20,513 nt of DNA, taken from contig CAMYNZ010000013.1 of assembly GCA_947259865.1 (NCBI GenBank), positions 1 to 20,513 of the forward strand. The letters run 5' to 3'. A program made the position numbers and the translations under genes. The stretch's first letter is position 1. Every line of letters starts with the position of its first letter. A model generated the notes under the pieces. It did no database searches and had not been told where the DNA came from. It saw only the letters and a list, made by a program, of their open reading frames with translations. Shown piece by piece: positions 7,389-14,624 of this stretch. The DNA comes from an uncultured Desulfobacterales bacterium. Lineage in GTDB: Bacteria; Desulfobacterota; Desulfobacteria; Desulfobacterales; G020354645.

Positions 7389-7403
7389 TAACCATGGTTA
7401 AAC
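7386..7403. promoter_or_regulatory. 18-bp perfect palindrome upstream of the TraB-family gene
   Basis: GTTTAACCATGGTTAAAC is self-complementary over all 18 bases. It overlaps the last unit of repeat array C and ends 22 bp before ATG 7426. The size and position suit a dimeric repressor or activator site, but it could also be an extreme form of the repeat unit. Chance occurrence of a perfect 18-bp palindrome at a given site is low. Confidence 0.4.
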
Positions 7404-7425
7404 ATGCTCGAGGAATATATAACGA

Positions 7426-8595
7426 ATGCCAGGAATAGACAACAGCAATATGATACACCCGCTTGCGTATAATGACAAAGAAATCACGCTGATTGGTACG
7501 GCGCATGTCTCCAGAGACTCCGCCCAACTGGTGGCCGATACTATCTCAGAAAAACGACCGGACACTGTCTCTATTGAACTTTGTGAGTCTCGATACCAAT
7601 CAATCCGGCATAAAGATCAATGGCAGGATACCGACATTGTCAAAGTCATTAAAGAAAAAAAATCCTTTCTGCTTCTTTCCAATCTCCTTCTGGCTTCTTT
7701 TCAAAAACGGCTCGCAAAGAAACTAGACATAAGACCCGGCCAGGAAATGATTCAGGCCATTGAATCCGGTGAATCTATCGGCGCTGAAATACATCTTGCC
7801 GACAGAGATATCCGAACGACGCTTTCGAGAACCTGGCGCATCATGGGATTTTGGGATAAACTGAAACTCGTGTTTCAAATCATATTGTCCATTGGAGAAG
7901 TCAACGAGATAAAAGAAGAAGATATAGAAAAAATGAAACAGGAGGATGTGCTGGAGACACTTCTTTCAGAGGTGGGAAAATCACTACCGGTTCTAAAAAG
8001 TATATTGATAGACGAGAGAGATCAATATCTAGCTCATAAAATCAAGTCTGCACCCGGCCGAAAAATTGTAGCCGTGGTCGGCGCCGGACATGTGCCGGGT
8101 ATAAAGCGATACTGGAATACTGTCACCGATATTAATTCTTTAGAACAGCTTCCTCCAAAAAGAAAAGCACTCGGATTGCTGAAATGGATCGTTCCGGTCG
8201 CTATTTTGGGGCTAATAATATTCGGATTTTATTACGGTGGAACCAAAGCCGGCTCTCACATGTTAACCTGGTGGGTTATGGCCAACGGTGTACTGGCCGG
8301 GATAGGCGCGATGATTGCTTTTGCGCACCCACTCACAGTTCTCTCATCCGTGCTGGCCGCCCCATTAACATCACTGAACCCGATGATCGCTGCCGGCTGG
8401 GTCTCGGGCCTGGTTGAGGCCTTTTCTCGCAAACCAAAAGTGAAAGATTTTGAACAATTACAGAACGACATCCACACGATGAAGGGATTCTGGAGAAACA
8501 AGATTACCCGCATACTTTTAGTGGTCGTATTTACCAACCTGGGTAGTTCACTGGGTACATTCGTGGCTATTCCGTTGATGTTAAAGGTGCTGTAA
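7426..8595 (+). CDS. TraB/PrgY/GumN-family membrane protein
   Basis: 389 residues. Seen: L-I-G-T-A-H-V-S-R-D-S near residue 22; V-S-I-E-L-C-E-S-R-Y near residue 48; A-D-R-D-I-R-T-T-L-S-R-T-W near residue 125; E-R-D-Q-Y-L-A near residue 201; A-V-V-G-A-G-H-V-P-G-I near residue 218; then three to four C-terminal membrane helices from about residue 245. Known: the GxxH, ExC/R, RD and GxGH motifs mark the TraB fold, related to TIKI/EreA-like putative metalloproteases; PrgY and TraB inhibit pheromone signalling in enterococci, but most bacterial members have no known role. ATG 7426 has AGG about 12 nt upstream. TAA overlaps the next gene's ATG by one base, so the pair is coupled. The 18-bp palindrome upstream is a possible control site. 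Confidence 0.88.
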   Translation: MPGIDNSNMIHPLAYNDKEITLIGTAHVSRDSAQLVADTISEKRPDTVSIELCESRYQSIRHKDQWQDTDIVKVIKEKKSFLLLSNLLLASFQKRLAKKLDIRPGQEMIQAIESGESIGAEIHLADRDIRTTLSRTWRIMGFWDKLKLVFQIILSIGEVNEIKEEDIEKMKQEDVLETLLSEVGKSLPVLKSILIDERDQYLAHKIKSAPGRKIVAVVGAGHVPGIKRYWNTVTDINSLEQLPPKRKALGLLKWIVPVAILGLIIFGFYYGGTKAGSHMLTWWVMANGVLAGIGAMIAFAHPLTVLSSVLAAPLTSLNPMIAAGWVSGLVEAFSRKPKVKDFEQLQNDIHTMKGFWRNKITRILLVVVFTNLGSSLGTFVAIPLMLKVL

Positions 8596-9359
8596 TGACG
8601 ATAAATAGGCTGCCGGTTTGCCGATCTGGCCCTCACATGTGCCTGGTTGTGTTTTTTATATTTTTGCTGACAAGTTGCAGCAGCCGTGAAATCGTCACCC
8701 CGGATCCTCAACCCACCCCTGTCTCAACATCCCTTTCAAAAGTTGGTTTTTCCATACAGGTCGGTGCCTTTTCAAATGCGGACAATGCCGTCCGCCTTAC
8801 CGAAGCCCTGCAGCGTAATGGATTGGACGCATATCATTTTGTTCATAAATCGGGGCTGTATAAAGTCCGCTTTGGAGACTATCCCACAAGAAAGACTGCC
8901 CGTAAACAGGCCGATCTCCTCAAAAAAAACGGTACTATTGATCAATATTATATCGTCAGACCCCAGCGCAAATACAGCCACAGCCGCACAAGAAACAAAA
9001 TTGTGCAAACAGCAAAGAGTTTTTTAGGTATGCCGTATAAATGGGGCGGTTCGTCACCCCAGGAAGGATTTGACTGCAGTGGCTTAACGATGGTGGTTTA
9101 CCGGCTAAACGGCCTTAATCTTCCCCGAAATTCCCGGCAACAATGGCGGGAGGGTTTGTCAATAAAACGCAGCCGCTTAATGAAAGGAGATCTGGTCTTT
9201 TTTGCTACCACCGGAAAGAAGAGAATTTCGCATGTGGGCATCTACACAGGAAACGGAACGTTTATCCATGCACCCGGTAGAGGCAAAAAAATACGCACCG
9301 CCAAGATTACCAGTAAGTACTACAAAAAGAACTATCGGGGCGCAAGACGCTACCTTTAA
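8595..9359 (+). CDS. Lipoprotein with SPOR and NlpC/P60 domains (cell-wall hydrolase)
   Basis: 254 residues. Seen: hydrophobic signal with lipobox L-L-T-S-C at Cys28; a Pro-rich linker to about residue 48; a SPOR domain at about 50-120 (F-S-I-Q-V-G-A-F-S-N and Y-K-V-R-F-G-D-Y); and an NlpC/P60 domain at about 133-254 with catalytic Cys161 (F-D-C-S-G-L), His213 (I-S-H-V-G-I-Y) and a third polar residue His225 (F-I-H-A-P-G). Known: SPOR binds denuded septal glycan, and NlpC/P60 enzymes cut the D-Glu to diamino-acid bond in peptide stems. Inference: an outer-membrane-anchored septal peptidoglycan endopeptidase. The active triad looks complete. The start overlaps the TraB-family stop by one base; Met15 is an alternative start closer to a normal signal length. 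A putative terminator follows. Confidence 0.88.
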   Translation: MTINRLPVCRSGPHMCLVVFFIFLLTSCSSREIVTPDPQPTPVSTSLSKVGFSIQVGAFSNADNAVRLTEALQRNGLDAYHFVHKSGLYKVRFGDYPTRKTARKQADLLKKNGTIDQYYIVRPQRKYSHSRTRNKIVQTAKSFLGMPYKWGGSSPQEGFDCSGLTMVVYRLNGLNLPRNSRQQWREGLSIKRSRLMKGDLVFFATTGKKRISHVGIYTGNGTFIHAPGRGKKIRTAKITSKYYKKNYRGARRYL

Positions 9360-9360
9360 T

Positions 9361-9424
9361 GCCTGTATCGAGTCACGATGAAGATAACGATTGCCAGGCG
9401 GTCTCGCGCTGCAGGCTTTTTTTT
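9361..9424 (+). terminator. Possible rho-independent terminator after the NlpC/P60 gene
   Basis: GCCTG and CGAG early in the stretch can pair with CTCG and CAGGC before a run of eight T at about 9417. The stem is interrupted and the loop long, so the call rests mainly on the GC-rich arm plus the T tract directly after the operon. Confidence 0.4.
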
Positions 9425-9454
9425 CGTGAAAATTAGCAAAAAACCAAACCGCGG

Positions 9455-10261
9455 TTAAATCTCTGAGCGCTTAAGAATTTTAACAACCGTTCTGTCAAAC
9501 GCCTGGCCATTAGCAAGCATGTATGTTTTTTTAACGATTCTCAATCGCCCCTGGGCAAACAGATTAATACATTCCGGATAAAGCTTCCATTCCAGCGCGA
9601 GCCCCTTTTTCTTGACTGTTTCTAAGGTGTCTTCCGCAGAAATTTGAAAAGCCGATTGACCAATTATCGGTCCGGTGTCCTCGCCGTAATCGATAAAATG
9701 AACCGTACATCCTGCAATTTTGCAGCCATACCGGTAAGTATCCCCATAGCCATCGACCCCCGGAAAAGAGGGCAGCAGAGCAGGGTGTATATTCATAATG
9801 CGGGGGGAGCCCGCAACTGTATTTACACGATCAATAAAATAAGGGGTTAAATTTCGCATAAAACCTGCCAGCACCAGCAGATCATACGGATAGGGCTTCA
9901 TTGACTTTAGCAGTTTGGCCTCGGCAATCGCCCTGGATTGCAAGTATAATCTAATTTTATCAGTATCAGCCTTGTGCGAAATCAAAAACTGCTTGGCGCA
10001 AATTTCGTCCAGATCAAAATCTTTGGGAAGGACAGCGTCTGCCGGATTTTCTTTGAATTGTTTGGTTAAGGATGCATAGTCTGCATAAAAGGTTGGAATG
10101 TTTCGGCGGCGGGCCTTACTCAACCCTCCGGCAGATGGATTATCCGACCCGACAAAAACCAATTTACCATTGATCTTGCCTTTTTCACAGGCCTCAACAA
10201 TTGCCTGCAGATTTGTTCCCCCTCCGGATATCAGCGCTCCGATACGAATTTTTTGAACCAC
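9455..10261 (-). CDS. purN: Phosphoribosylglycinamide formyltransferase with internal insertion
   Basis: 268 residues from GTG 10261, which follows a strong AGGAGGT site; an ATG 13 codons upstream (10300) lacks one. Seen: G-A-L-I-S-G-G-G-T-N-L-Q-A-I near the N-terminus (phosphate loop); D-L-L-V-L-A-G-F-M-R; the catalytic N-I-H-P-A-L-L-P-S-F-P-G block; and D-Y-G-E-D-T-G-P-I-I with the catalytic Asp. Known: PurN transfers a formyl group from 10-formyl-THF to GAR in purine synthesis. Family members are usually about 190-215 residues; this one carries roughly 50 extra residues between the early strands and the D-L-L-V-L-A-G-F motif (approximately residues 65-115, including D-E-I-C-A-K-Q-F-L). Core residues are intact, so activity is expected. 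It is a single gene, not beside other pur genes. Confidence 0.9.
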   Translation of the reverse strand: MVQKIRIGALISGGGTNLQAIVEACEKGKINGKLVFVGSDNPSAGGLSKARRRNIPTFYADYASLTKQFKENPADAVLPKDFDLDEICAKQFLISHKADTDKIRLYLQSRAIAEAKLLKSMKPYPYDLLVLAGFMRNLTPYFIDRVNTVAGSPRIMNIHPALLPSFPGVDGYGDTYRYGCKIAGCTVHFIDYGEDTGPIIGQSAFQISAEDTLETVKKKGLALEWKLYPECINLFAQGRLRIVKKTYMLANGQAFDRTVVKILKRSEI

Positions 10262-10513
10262 TGCAAACACCTCCTGTTGGAAATTGATAGAAATGGTCAA
10301 AATTATAATCCGAATAGTACATTTACTCGGACTCCGGTGAGGGGTAATTATCGGCCCCTGAAATCATCACCTTATACTGAAATCCCATTATTTTCAATTT
10401 TATATTGCCGCGACCGGATAGTCTTGACTTTTTACCTGAGTCGGTATTAAAGAACTTACAGTTTTGAAACCGACGTGGCGATCAGCCGCCGATCCGACTT
10501 ATATTGCGGGTGG
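10262..10513. other. Intergenic region between purN and the trxA promoter
   Basis: No gene recognised. A bulged hairpin is possible at 10336-10371: GGTG with CACC and AGGGG with CCCCT around a 10-nt loop, which would lie in the purN leader on the minus strand. It does not match a riboswitch I can name. A TTGACT/TATTAA pair at 10424/10445 has a 15-bp spacer and was not accepted. Confidence 0.3.
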
Positions 10514-10542
10514 TTGACAATGAATACCCGCATCACTATAAT
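10514..10542 (+). promoter_or_regulatory. Perfect-consensus sigma70 promoter for trxA
   Basis: TTGACA at 10514-10519, exactly 17 bp, then TATAAT at 10537-10542. All twelve hexamer bases and the spacer match the housekeeping consensus. Transcription would begin near 10549, giving a leader of about 160 nt before trxA. Confidence 0.85.
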
Positions 10543-10586
10543 TTGGTAATTTGTGCGTCCGGTCCGAGCCTCAAGATTCAGAAACT

Positions 10587-10680
10587 GACGGCATTGTAGA
10601 AAATCCATGTGCCGGTCATAAACTGACGTTCAAGCGGAAAAAATGGCCTGTTTGGCACATGAATTATCTACAGTGTCGTT
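10587..10680 (+). ncRNA. Long imperfect inverted repeat in the trxA leader
   Basis: Left arm 10587-10613 and right arm 10654-10680 are reverse complements over about 25 positions with a few mismatches and a small bulge; the last 21 positions match at 18. The 40-nt loop holds its own GTCA/TGAC mini-hairpin, and AAACTGACG occurs twice (10582-10590 and 10620-10628). Lying between a consensus promoter and the trxA ribosome site, it would fold in the mRNA leader. It could be a cis-regulatory or stabilising structure, or a small mobile palindromic element. It matches no RNA family I can name. Confidence 0.5.
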
Positions 10681-10710
10681 AAAAATAATGAAGAGAAAGG
10701 ATAGCATATT

Positions 10711-11037
10711 ATGGCAGAAGGTGTGATGGATATTGAAGACGGCAGCTTTGATAGTGAGGTGTTACAGTCCGATAAACCCGTAATGGTAGATTTTTGGGCA
10801 CCCTGGTGTGGCCCCTGCAAAGCCATCGGTCCAGTCGTGGAAGAACTGGCGGGAACATTCGGCGATAAAATCAAATTCACAAAATGCAACGTTGATAATA
10901 ACCCTGTTACGCCGGGAAAATACGGAATCAAGGCGATACCCACCCTTATACTGTTTAAAGAAGGCAACGTCGTAGAGCAGATTACAGGTATGGTTGCCAA
11001 ATCCAAACTGGAAGAAGCGATTAATAAAGTACTATAA
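10711..11037 (+). CDS. trxA: Thioredoxin
   Basis: 108 residues, the standard single-domain length. Seen: V-M-V-D-F-W-A-P-W-C-G-P-C-K with redox Cys33 and Cys36; buried Asp27; and K-A-I-P-T-L-I-L-F with the cis-Pro that contacts the active site. Known: cytoplasmic disulfide reductase recycled by thioredoxin reductase, serving ribonucleotide reductase, peroxiredoxins and protein thiols. The ribosome site AAAGGA lies about 9 nt before ATG 10711. It is preceded by a consensus sigma70 promoter and structured leader and followed by a hairpin terminator, so it is probably its own transcription unit with high constitutive output. I saw no trxB in the window. Confidence 0.95.
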   Translation: MAEGVMDIEDGSFDSEVLQSDKPVMVDFWAPWCGPCKAIGPVVEELAGTFGDKIKFTKCNVDNNPVTPGKYGIKAIPTLILFKEGNVVEQITGMVAKSKLEEAINKVL

Positions 11038-11076
11038 AAAACCTCACAGTGTCGGGCTCTTGTTGCGAAAAAAAAT

Positions 11077-11116
11077 GTCGGCGGTGAACCCACCATGTTC
11101 GCCGCCGGACTTTATT
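11077..11116 (+). terminator. Rho-independent terminator after trxA
   Basis: GGCGGTGAAC at 11080-11089 pairs with GTTCGCCGCC at 11097-11106 (one G-U pair), extended by GTC/GAC, around a 7-nt loop. TTTATT follows at 11111. The T tract is short, but the GC-rich stem directly behind trxA is convincing. Confidence 0.7.
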
Positions 11117-11182
11117 GGAAATGGATCTTACATGGATCCCCTTTCCCAGCCTATCACCGAATAATTTAGCGCCAGTCTTATC

Positions 11183-11851
11183 ATGGAACACAAAAAAAAA
11201 TATCTTCTTTTACTTTGCCTCGCTTTCACCCTGGTGTGCACAGGGTGTTCCCTTTTCAAAGCTAAGGAATCTGAATCCGCTGATGAACTTGCCCGGAAAG
11301 GAATGACGCAATTCAAAAAAGGAAATTATAATAGCGCTTTAGAGCATTTTGAGAAACTCAGAGACTGGTATCCTTTCAGTAAATTCGCAATACTGGCGGA
11401 GCTAAAAATAGCCGATTCACATTACCGGTTGGAAGAATACGAAGACGCTATCTTTGCATATGAAGAATTCGCGGAGCTGCACCCGCGTAACGAGGCTATC
11501 CCTTACGTGCTTTACCAGATCGGACGATGTTATTTCGATAGGATGGACACTATTGATCGTGACCAAAGTGTGACCCGCAAAGCGCTGGAAATGTTTAAAC
11601 GACTCAATGAAAAATATCCTGATAATTCATATGCCCTCAAAGCTGATAAACACATTAACCAATGCCTTAAGAGCCTTGCCGGACATGAACTATATGTCGG
11701 ACGATTTTATTACAAAACCAAGCACTACAAGGCGGCCCTGCATCGTTTCAAGGCAGTCCTTTCAAGGTACCCGGACACGGGTTTTCATCAAAAGGCCATG
11801 TATTATATTACCCTTTGTGAAGATGCGATCAACAGATCGCAATCAGAATAG
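11183..11851 (+). CDS. bamD: Outer-membrane assembly lipoprotein BamD
   Basis: 222 residues, slightly short for BamD (about 240). Seen: basic N-terminus, hydrophobic signal and lipobox V-C-T-G-C with lipidated Cys22; then about five TPR-like helix pairs: G-M-T-Q-F-K-K-G-N-Y-N-S-A-L near residue 40, E-L-K-I-A-D-S-H-Y-R near 73, Y-Q-I-G-R-C-Y-F near 112, and Y-Y-K-T-K-H-Y-K-A-A near 176. D-T-I-D-R-D-Q-S is the typical BamD stretch after the third repeat. Known: BamD is an essential partner of BamA in inserting beta-barrel proteins into the outer membrane, so the cell is Gram-negative. Its ribosome site is weak and no partner bam gene is adjacent. Confidence 0.9.
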   Translation: MEHKKKYLLLLCLAFTLVCTGCSLFKAKESESADELARKGMTQFKKGNYNSALEHFEKLRDWYPFSKFAILAELKIADSHYRLEEYEDAIFAYEEFAELHPRNEAIPYVLYQIGRCYFDRMDTIDRDQSVTRKALEMFKRLNEKYPDNSYALKADKHINQCLKSLAGHELYVGRFYYKTKHYKAALHRFKAVLSRYPDTGFHQKAMYYITLCEDAINRSQSE

Positions 11852-12059
11852 AAGGGGTTCCAATGCTAAAACAAAAAAACCTTTACACCCGCACTATTTT
11901 GGTGTATCAGTGCAGACTTTGATCGATTGTACCCGGGCGGGGAAATCTATCAGGTAATTTATCCACACATAATTCCAGATGACCTTCATTGCCGCTGACA
12001 GCCAAAAGGCCAATAGCCCGTCCATATGAAGCATGTAAAAATTTTAAAGGAGTCACAAC

Positions 12060-12251
12060 ATGTCAATGATGTGCGAAATATGTGGCAAAAAACCGATGGT
12101 GGGGCACAATGTAAGTCACGCTCACAATCTGACCAAGCGCCGTTTTAAACCCAACCTTCAGCGGGTGAAGGTCGTTAGAAACGGACGGACCAGAAGGATG
12201 GAGGTATGCACATCCTGCATAAAGTCGGGTAATATCGTCAAAGCCCCCTAA
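12060..12251 (+). CDS. rpmB: 50S ribosomal protein L28, zinc-binding (C+) form
   Basis: 63 residues, normal for L28. Seen: C-E-I-C-G-K-K at residues 5-11 and C-T-S-C near residue 51, forming a four-Cys zinc site; central [14 protein letters not shown] core. Known: L28 binds the large subunit near the E site; bacteria may carry zinc (C+) or Cys-less paralogues, the latter used under zinc limitation. ATG 12060 follows AAAGGAGT by about 8 nt. The 208-bp gap before it shows no promoter I trust. Its stop codon shares bases with the stop of the oppositely oriented rel gene (CTAA at 12248-12251), so neither gene has private 3' sequence. Confidence 0.93.
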   Translation: MSMMCEICGKKPMVGHNVSHAHNLTKRRFKPNLQRVKVVRNGRTRRMEVCTSCIKSGNIVKAP

Positions 12252-14392
12252 CGGATGCGCTGCGCTGAATATACATGTTTCACTTTCTTGATAGCGGCCA
12301 GTATCTTGTTAAGATGCTCGGTATCCTCAACGTCAATGGTAAAATAACTTTCTACCGTTTTATTTTCCCTAAGTTCAGTTTTCGCACTGATAATATTGGC
12401 ATTATTTTTGCTGATATTACCAACAACATCCGCCAGCAATCCCACCCGGTCATAAGAGCGGATTAATATCTTCACTGGGTAGGTTTCAATAATCTCCTGA
12501 TTCCATTCAACTTCTATTTGCCTTTCGGGATTCAACTTCAAAGCATTCACGCAACCGGTTCGGTGTATCGTTACCCCGTAGCCGCGAGTAATATACCCGA
12601 TGATCGGATCACCCGGGACAGGCTGGCAGCATTTGCCGAATCTTATGAGAATATCATCCACACCTTTTACGATAACGCCCCCTTTGGGCTTAGGCTTTCT
12701 GACCCGGCCGATGAGTTTGTCAAAAATCGATTTTTGAGCTTCTTCTGCATCCTGCTTGGGTTCAAATTTTCGCACCAGCTGCAAGGGTGTAATTTTGCCA
12801 TAACCCACATTGGCAATCAGATCATCAGCGGTCTTAAAGCCAAAATCCTCCACTACTTTCAGCATTTCTTCTGATTTCAACAAGGCATTGAAATTTAGGC
12901 GGTATTTACGAAACGCTTTTTCACACATCTCCCGACCCAGGGTCAGGCTGCGATCCTTCTCCTGGGTCTTGATCCACTGCCTTATTTTGGAACGCGCCTT
13001 AACGGATTTGACAAACGTCAGCCAGTCTTTGCTGGGGTGGGAACTCTTGGATGTGATAATTTCTGCGACGTCACCGGTTTTGAGTTCATATTGCAAGGGT
13101 ACCATGCGGCTGTTCACTTTTGCGCCGATACATTGATTTCCGACTTCCGTATGTATCTGGTAGGCAAAATCCACCGGTGTGGCGCCTTTGGGCAAGGACT
13201 TTACCTCACCACCCGGAGTAAATACATAAACCTCATCCGGAAATAGATCGATACGAACGTTCTCCAGGAATTCGCCGGGATTGCTGAAATTTTCCTGGTT
13301 TTCAATAAGGTTTTGAATCCAGCCAAAGGTTTTGGCAATATTTTCATCCGTCCGCTTTCCTTCTTTATAGCTCCAGTGGGCGGCAATACCGGATTTGGCG
13401 ACCTTATCCATTTCCCAGGTTCGAATCTGGACCTCCATTCTTTCCCCAAATGGTCCGATAACGGTCGTATGCAAGGACTGGTACATATTGGGTTTAGGAC
13501 GGGCGATATAGTCCTTGAATTTTCGATCAATGGGTTTCCATAAGGCATGAATTATCCCCAGGGCTTCATAGCATTGGGGTATCGTATCGAGGATCATGCG
13601 AAATGCAATAATATCGTAGACATCGTCAAACTCGAGATTCTGGGTGACCATTTTTCGATGGATACTGTAATACGCCTTGTTTCGTCCAAAAATATCACAT
13701 TTCAAATTGGCGCTATCCATCTTTTCCTTGATGTAATTTTTAACTTTTACGATGTATTTGTCACGCTCATCCTGATCTTTATGTACGAGGTTTTTTATCC
13801 GTTCATATTCTTCGGGAAGAAGATATTTAAATGATGATTCCTCAAGTTCTTTCTTGAACCGGTAGATGCCAAGCCGGGCGGCTATGGGTGCATAAATATC
13901 CAGGGTTTCCTGGGCTATTCTGATTCTTTTTTTTTCAATGGTGTGGTACTGCAGGGTTCTCATGTTGTGCAATCGATCTGCCAACTTGATTAGAATAACC
14001 CGAATATCATCGGCCATGGCCAGGAGCATTTTGCGAATATTTTCAGCCTGGCGAGCTTTGGAGCTGCGGACGGGAAGCTTGCTCAGCTTTGTAACCCCGG
14101 ATACGATTTGCAGAACTTCGGGCCCGAAAACCTCGTTGATTTCCTGGGGTGTGGCGCGGGTATCTTCAATCACATCGTGTAAAATTCCGGCTGCAATGCT
14201 AACAACATCAAGGCTCAAATCGGAAAGAATACCGGCCACTTCCAGAGGATGGGAAAGATACGGCTCTCCGGACAATCGAACCTGTCCTTCATGAACCCTT
14301 GCCGAAAACACATAGGCACGTTTTACGAGTTCATGATCGGCATCAGGGTTATTCTCGGTGATTTTATCGAGTATGTCATTGATACGGATCAT
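12248..14392 (-). CDS. rel: Bifunctional (p)ppGpp synthetase/hydrolase, Rel/SpoT type
   Basis: 714 residues from ATG 14392; a TTG two codons upstream (14398) is possible. Domains: HD hydrolase at about 15-180 with H48, H72-D73 (I-L-H-D-V-I-E-D-T) and L-A-D-R-L-H-N-M-R; synthetase at about 230-345 with R-K-F-K-D-Y-I and [11 protein letters not shown] at about 385-445 (V-Y-V-F-T-P-G-G-E); a Cys-rich C-C-Q-P-V-P-G-D segment; ACT at about 640-714. The R-x-K-D form of the synthetase loop, rather than E-x-D-D, marks the bifunctional type, and the HD residues are intact. Known: it makes and degrades (p)ppGpp in response to amino-acid starvation. No ribosome site is visible; a 7-mer repeat array begins 12 nt upstream of the start. 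It lies downstream of ispG and proS on the same strand. Confidence 0.95.
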   Translation of the reverse strand: MIRINDILDKITENNPDADHELVKRAYVFSARVHEGQVRLSGEPYLSHPLEVAGILSDLSLDVVSIAAGILHDVIEDTRATPQEINEVFGPEVLQIVSGVTKLSKLPVRSSKARQAENIRKMLLAMADDIRVILIKLADRLHNMRTLQYHTIEKKRIRIAQETLDIYAPIAARLGIYRFKKELEESSFKYLLPEEYERIKNLVHKDQDERDKYIVKVKNYIKEKMDSANLKCDIFGRNKAYYSIHRKMVTQNLEFDDVYDIIAFRMILDTIPQCYEALGIIHALWKPIDRKFKDYIARPKPNMYQSLHTTVIGPFGERMEVQIRTWEMDKVAKSGIAAHWSYKEGKRTDENIAKTFGWIQNLIENQENFSNPGEFLENVRIDLFPDEVYVFTPGGEVKSLPKGATPVDFAYQIHTEVGNQCIGAKVNSRMVPLQYELKTGDVAEIITSKSSHPSKDWLTFVKSVKARSKIRQWIKTQEKDRSLTLGREMCEKAFRKYRLNFNALLKSEEMLKVVEDFGFKTADDLIANVGYGKITPLQLVRKFEPKQDAEEAQKSIFDKLIGRVRKPKPKGGVIVKGVDDILIRFGKCCQPVPGDPIIGYITRGYGVTIHRTGCVNALKLNPERQIEVEWNQEIIETYPVKILIRSYDRVGLLADVVGNISKNNANIISAKTELRENKTVESYFTIDVEDTEHLNKILAAIKKVKHVYSAQRIR

Positions 14393-14404
14393 ATACAAAT
14401 AACG

Positions 14405-14624
14405 GCGTTGCGCGTTGCGCGTTGCGGGTTACGCGTTTCAGAATATGCGGCAATATAAATAAATAAATGTATAATTCAGTCATTGGACAACATTGTTCGT
14501 AAAAAGAAAAATCTGAAAACTTCGCAGGGTAATATCCGTGTAATTCAATCTGATACGAGAAGCGGTGGAACCAATTAAGATGTTTTATTTAATCGTAACT
14601 CGGAACTCGCAACCCGCAACTCAA
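14405..14624. repeat. Facing 7-mer repeat arrays, locus D (core GCGTTGC)
   Basis: Left array 14405-14439 is five consecutive 7-mers: three exact GCGTTGC, then GGGTTAC and GCGTTTC. Right array 14597-14624 is four 7-mers of the form AAC(T/C)C(G/A)N on the opposite strand and ends on the base before the proS stop codon (14625-14627). The loop is 157 bp. The locus fills the whole proS-rel spacer, so in a proS-rel transcript both arrays would be in the RNA, the GCGTTGC array occupying the rel leader. Confidence 0.85.

Noticed and set aside
10336..10371. Purine or other riboswitch ahead of purN
   Set aside because: Only a small bulged hairpin is visible and no conserved aptamer core could be recognised.
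10424..10450. TTGACT/TATTAA promoter upstream of trxA
   Set aside because: The spacer is 15 bp; the perfect promoter at 10514 explains trxA better.
11863..11922. 19-codon ORF after bamD with GAAGGGG just upstream
   Set aside because: The purine run is near an ATG, but the peptide is too short and featureless to support as a gene.
11852..12059. tRNA or small RNA gene between bamD and rpmB
   Set aside because: No cloverleaf, no T-arm consensus and no clear promoter-terminator pair.
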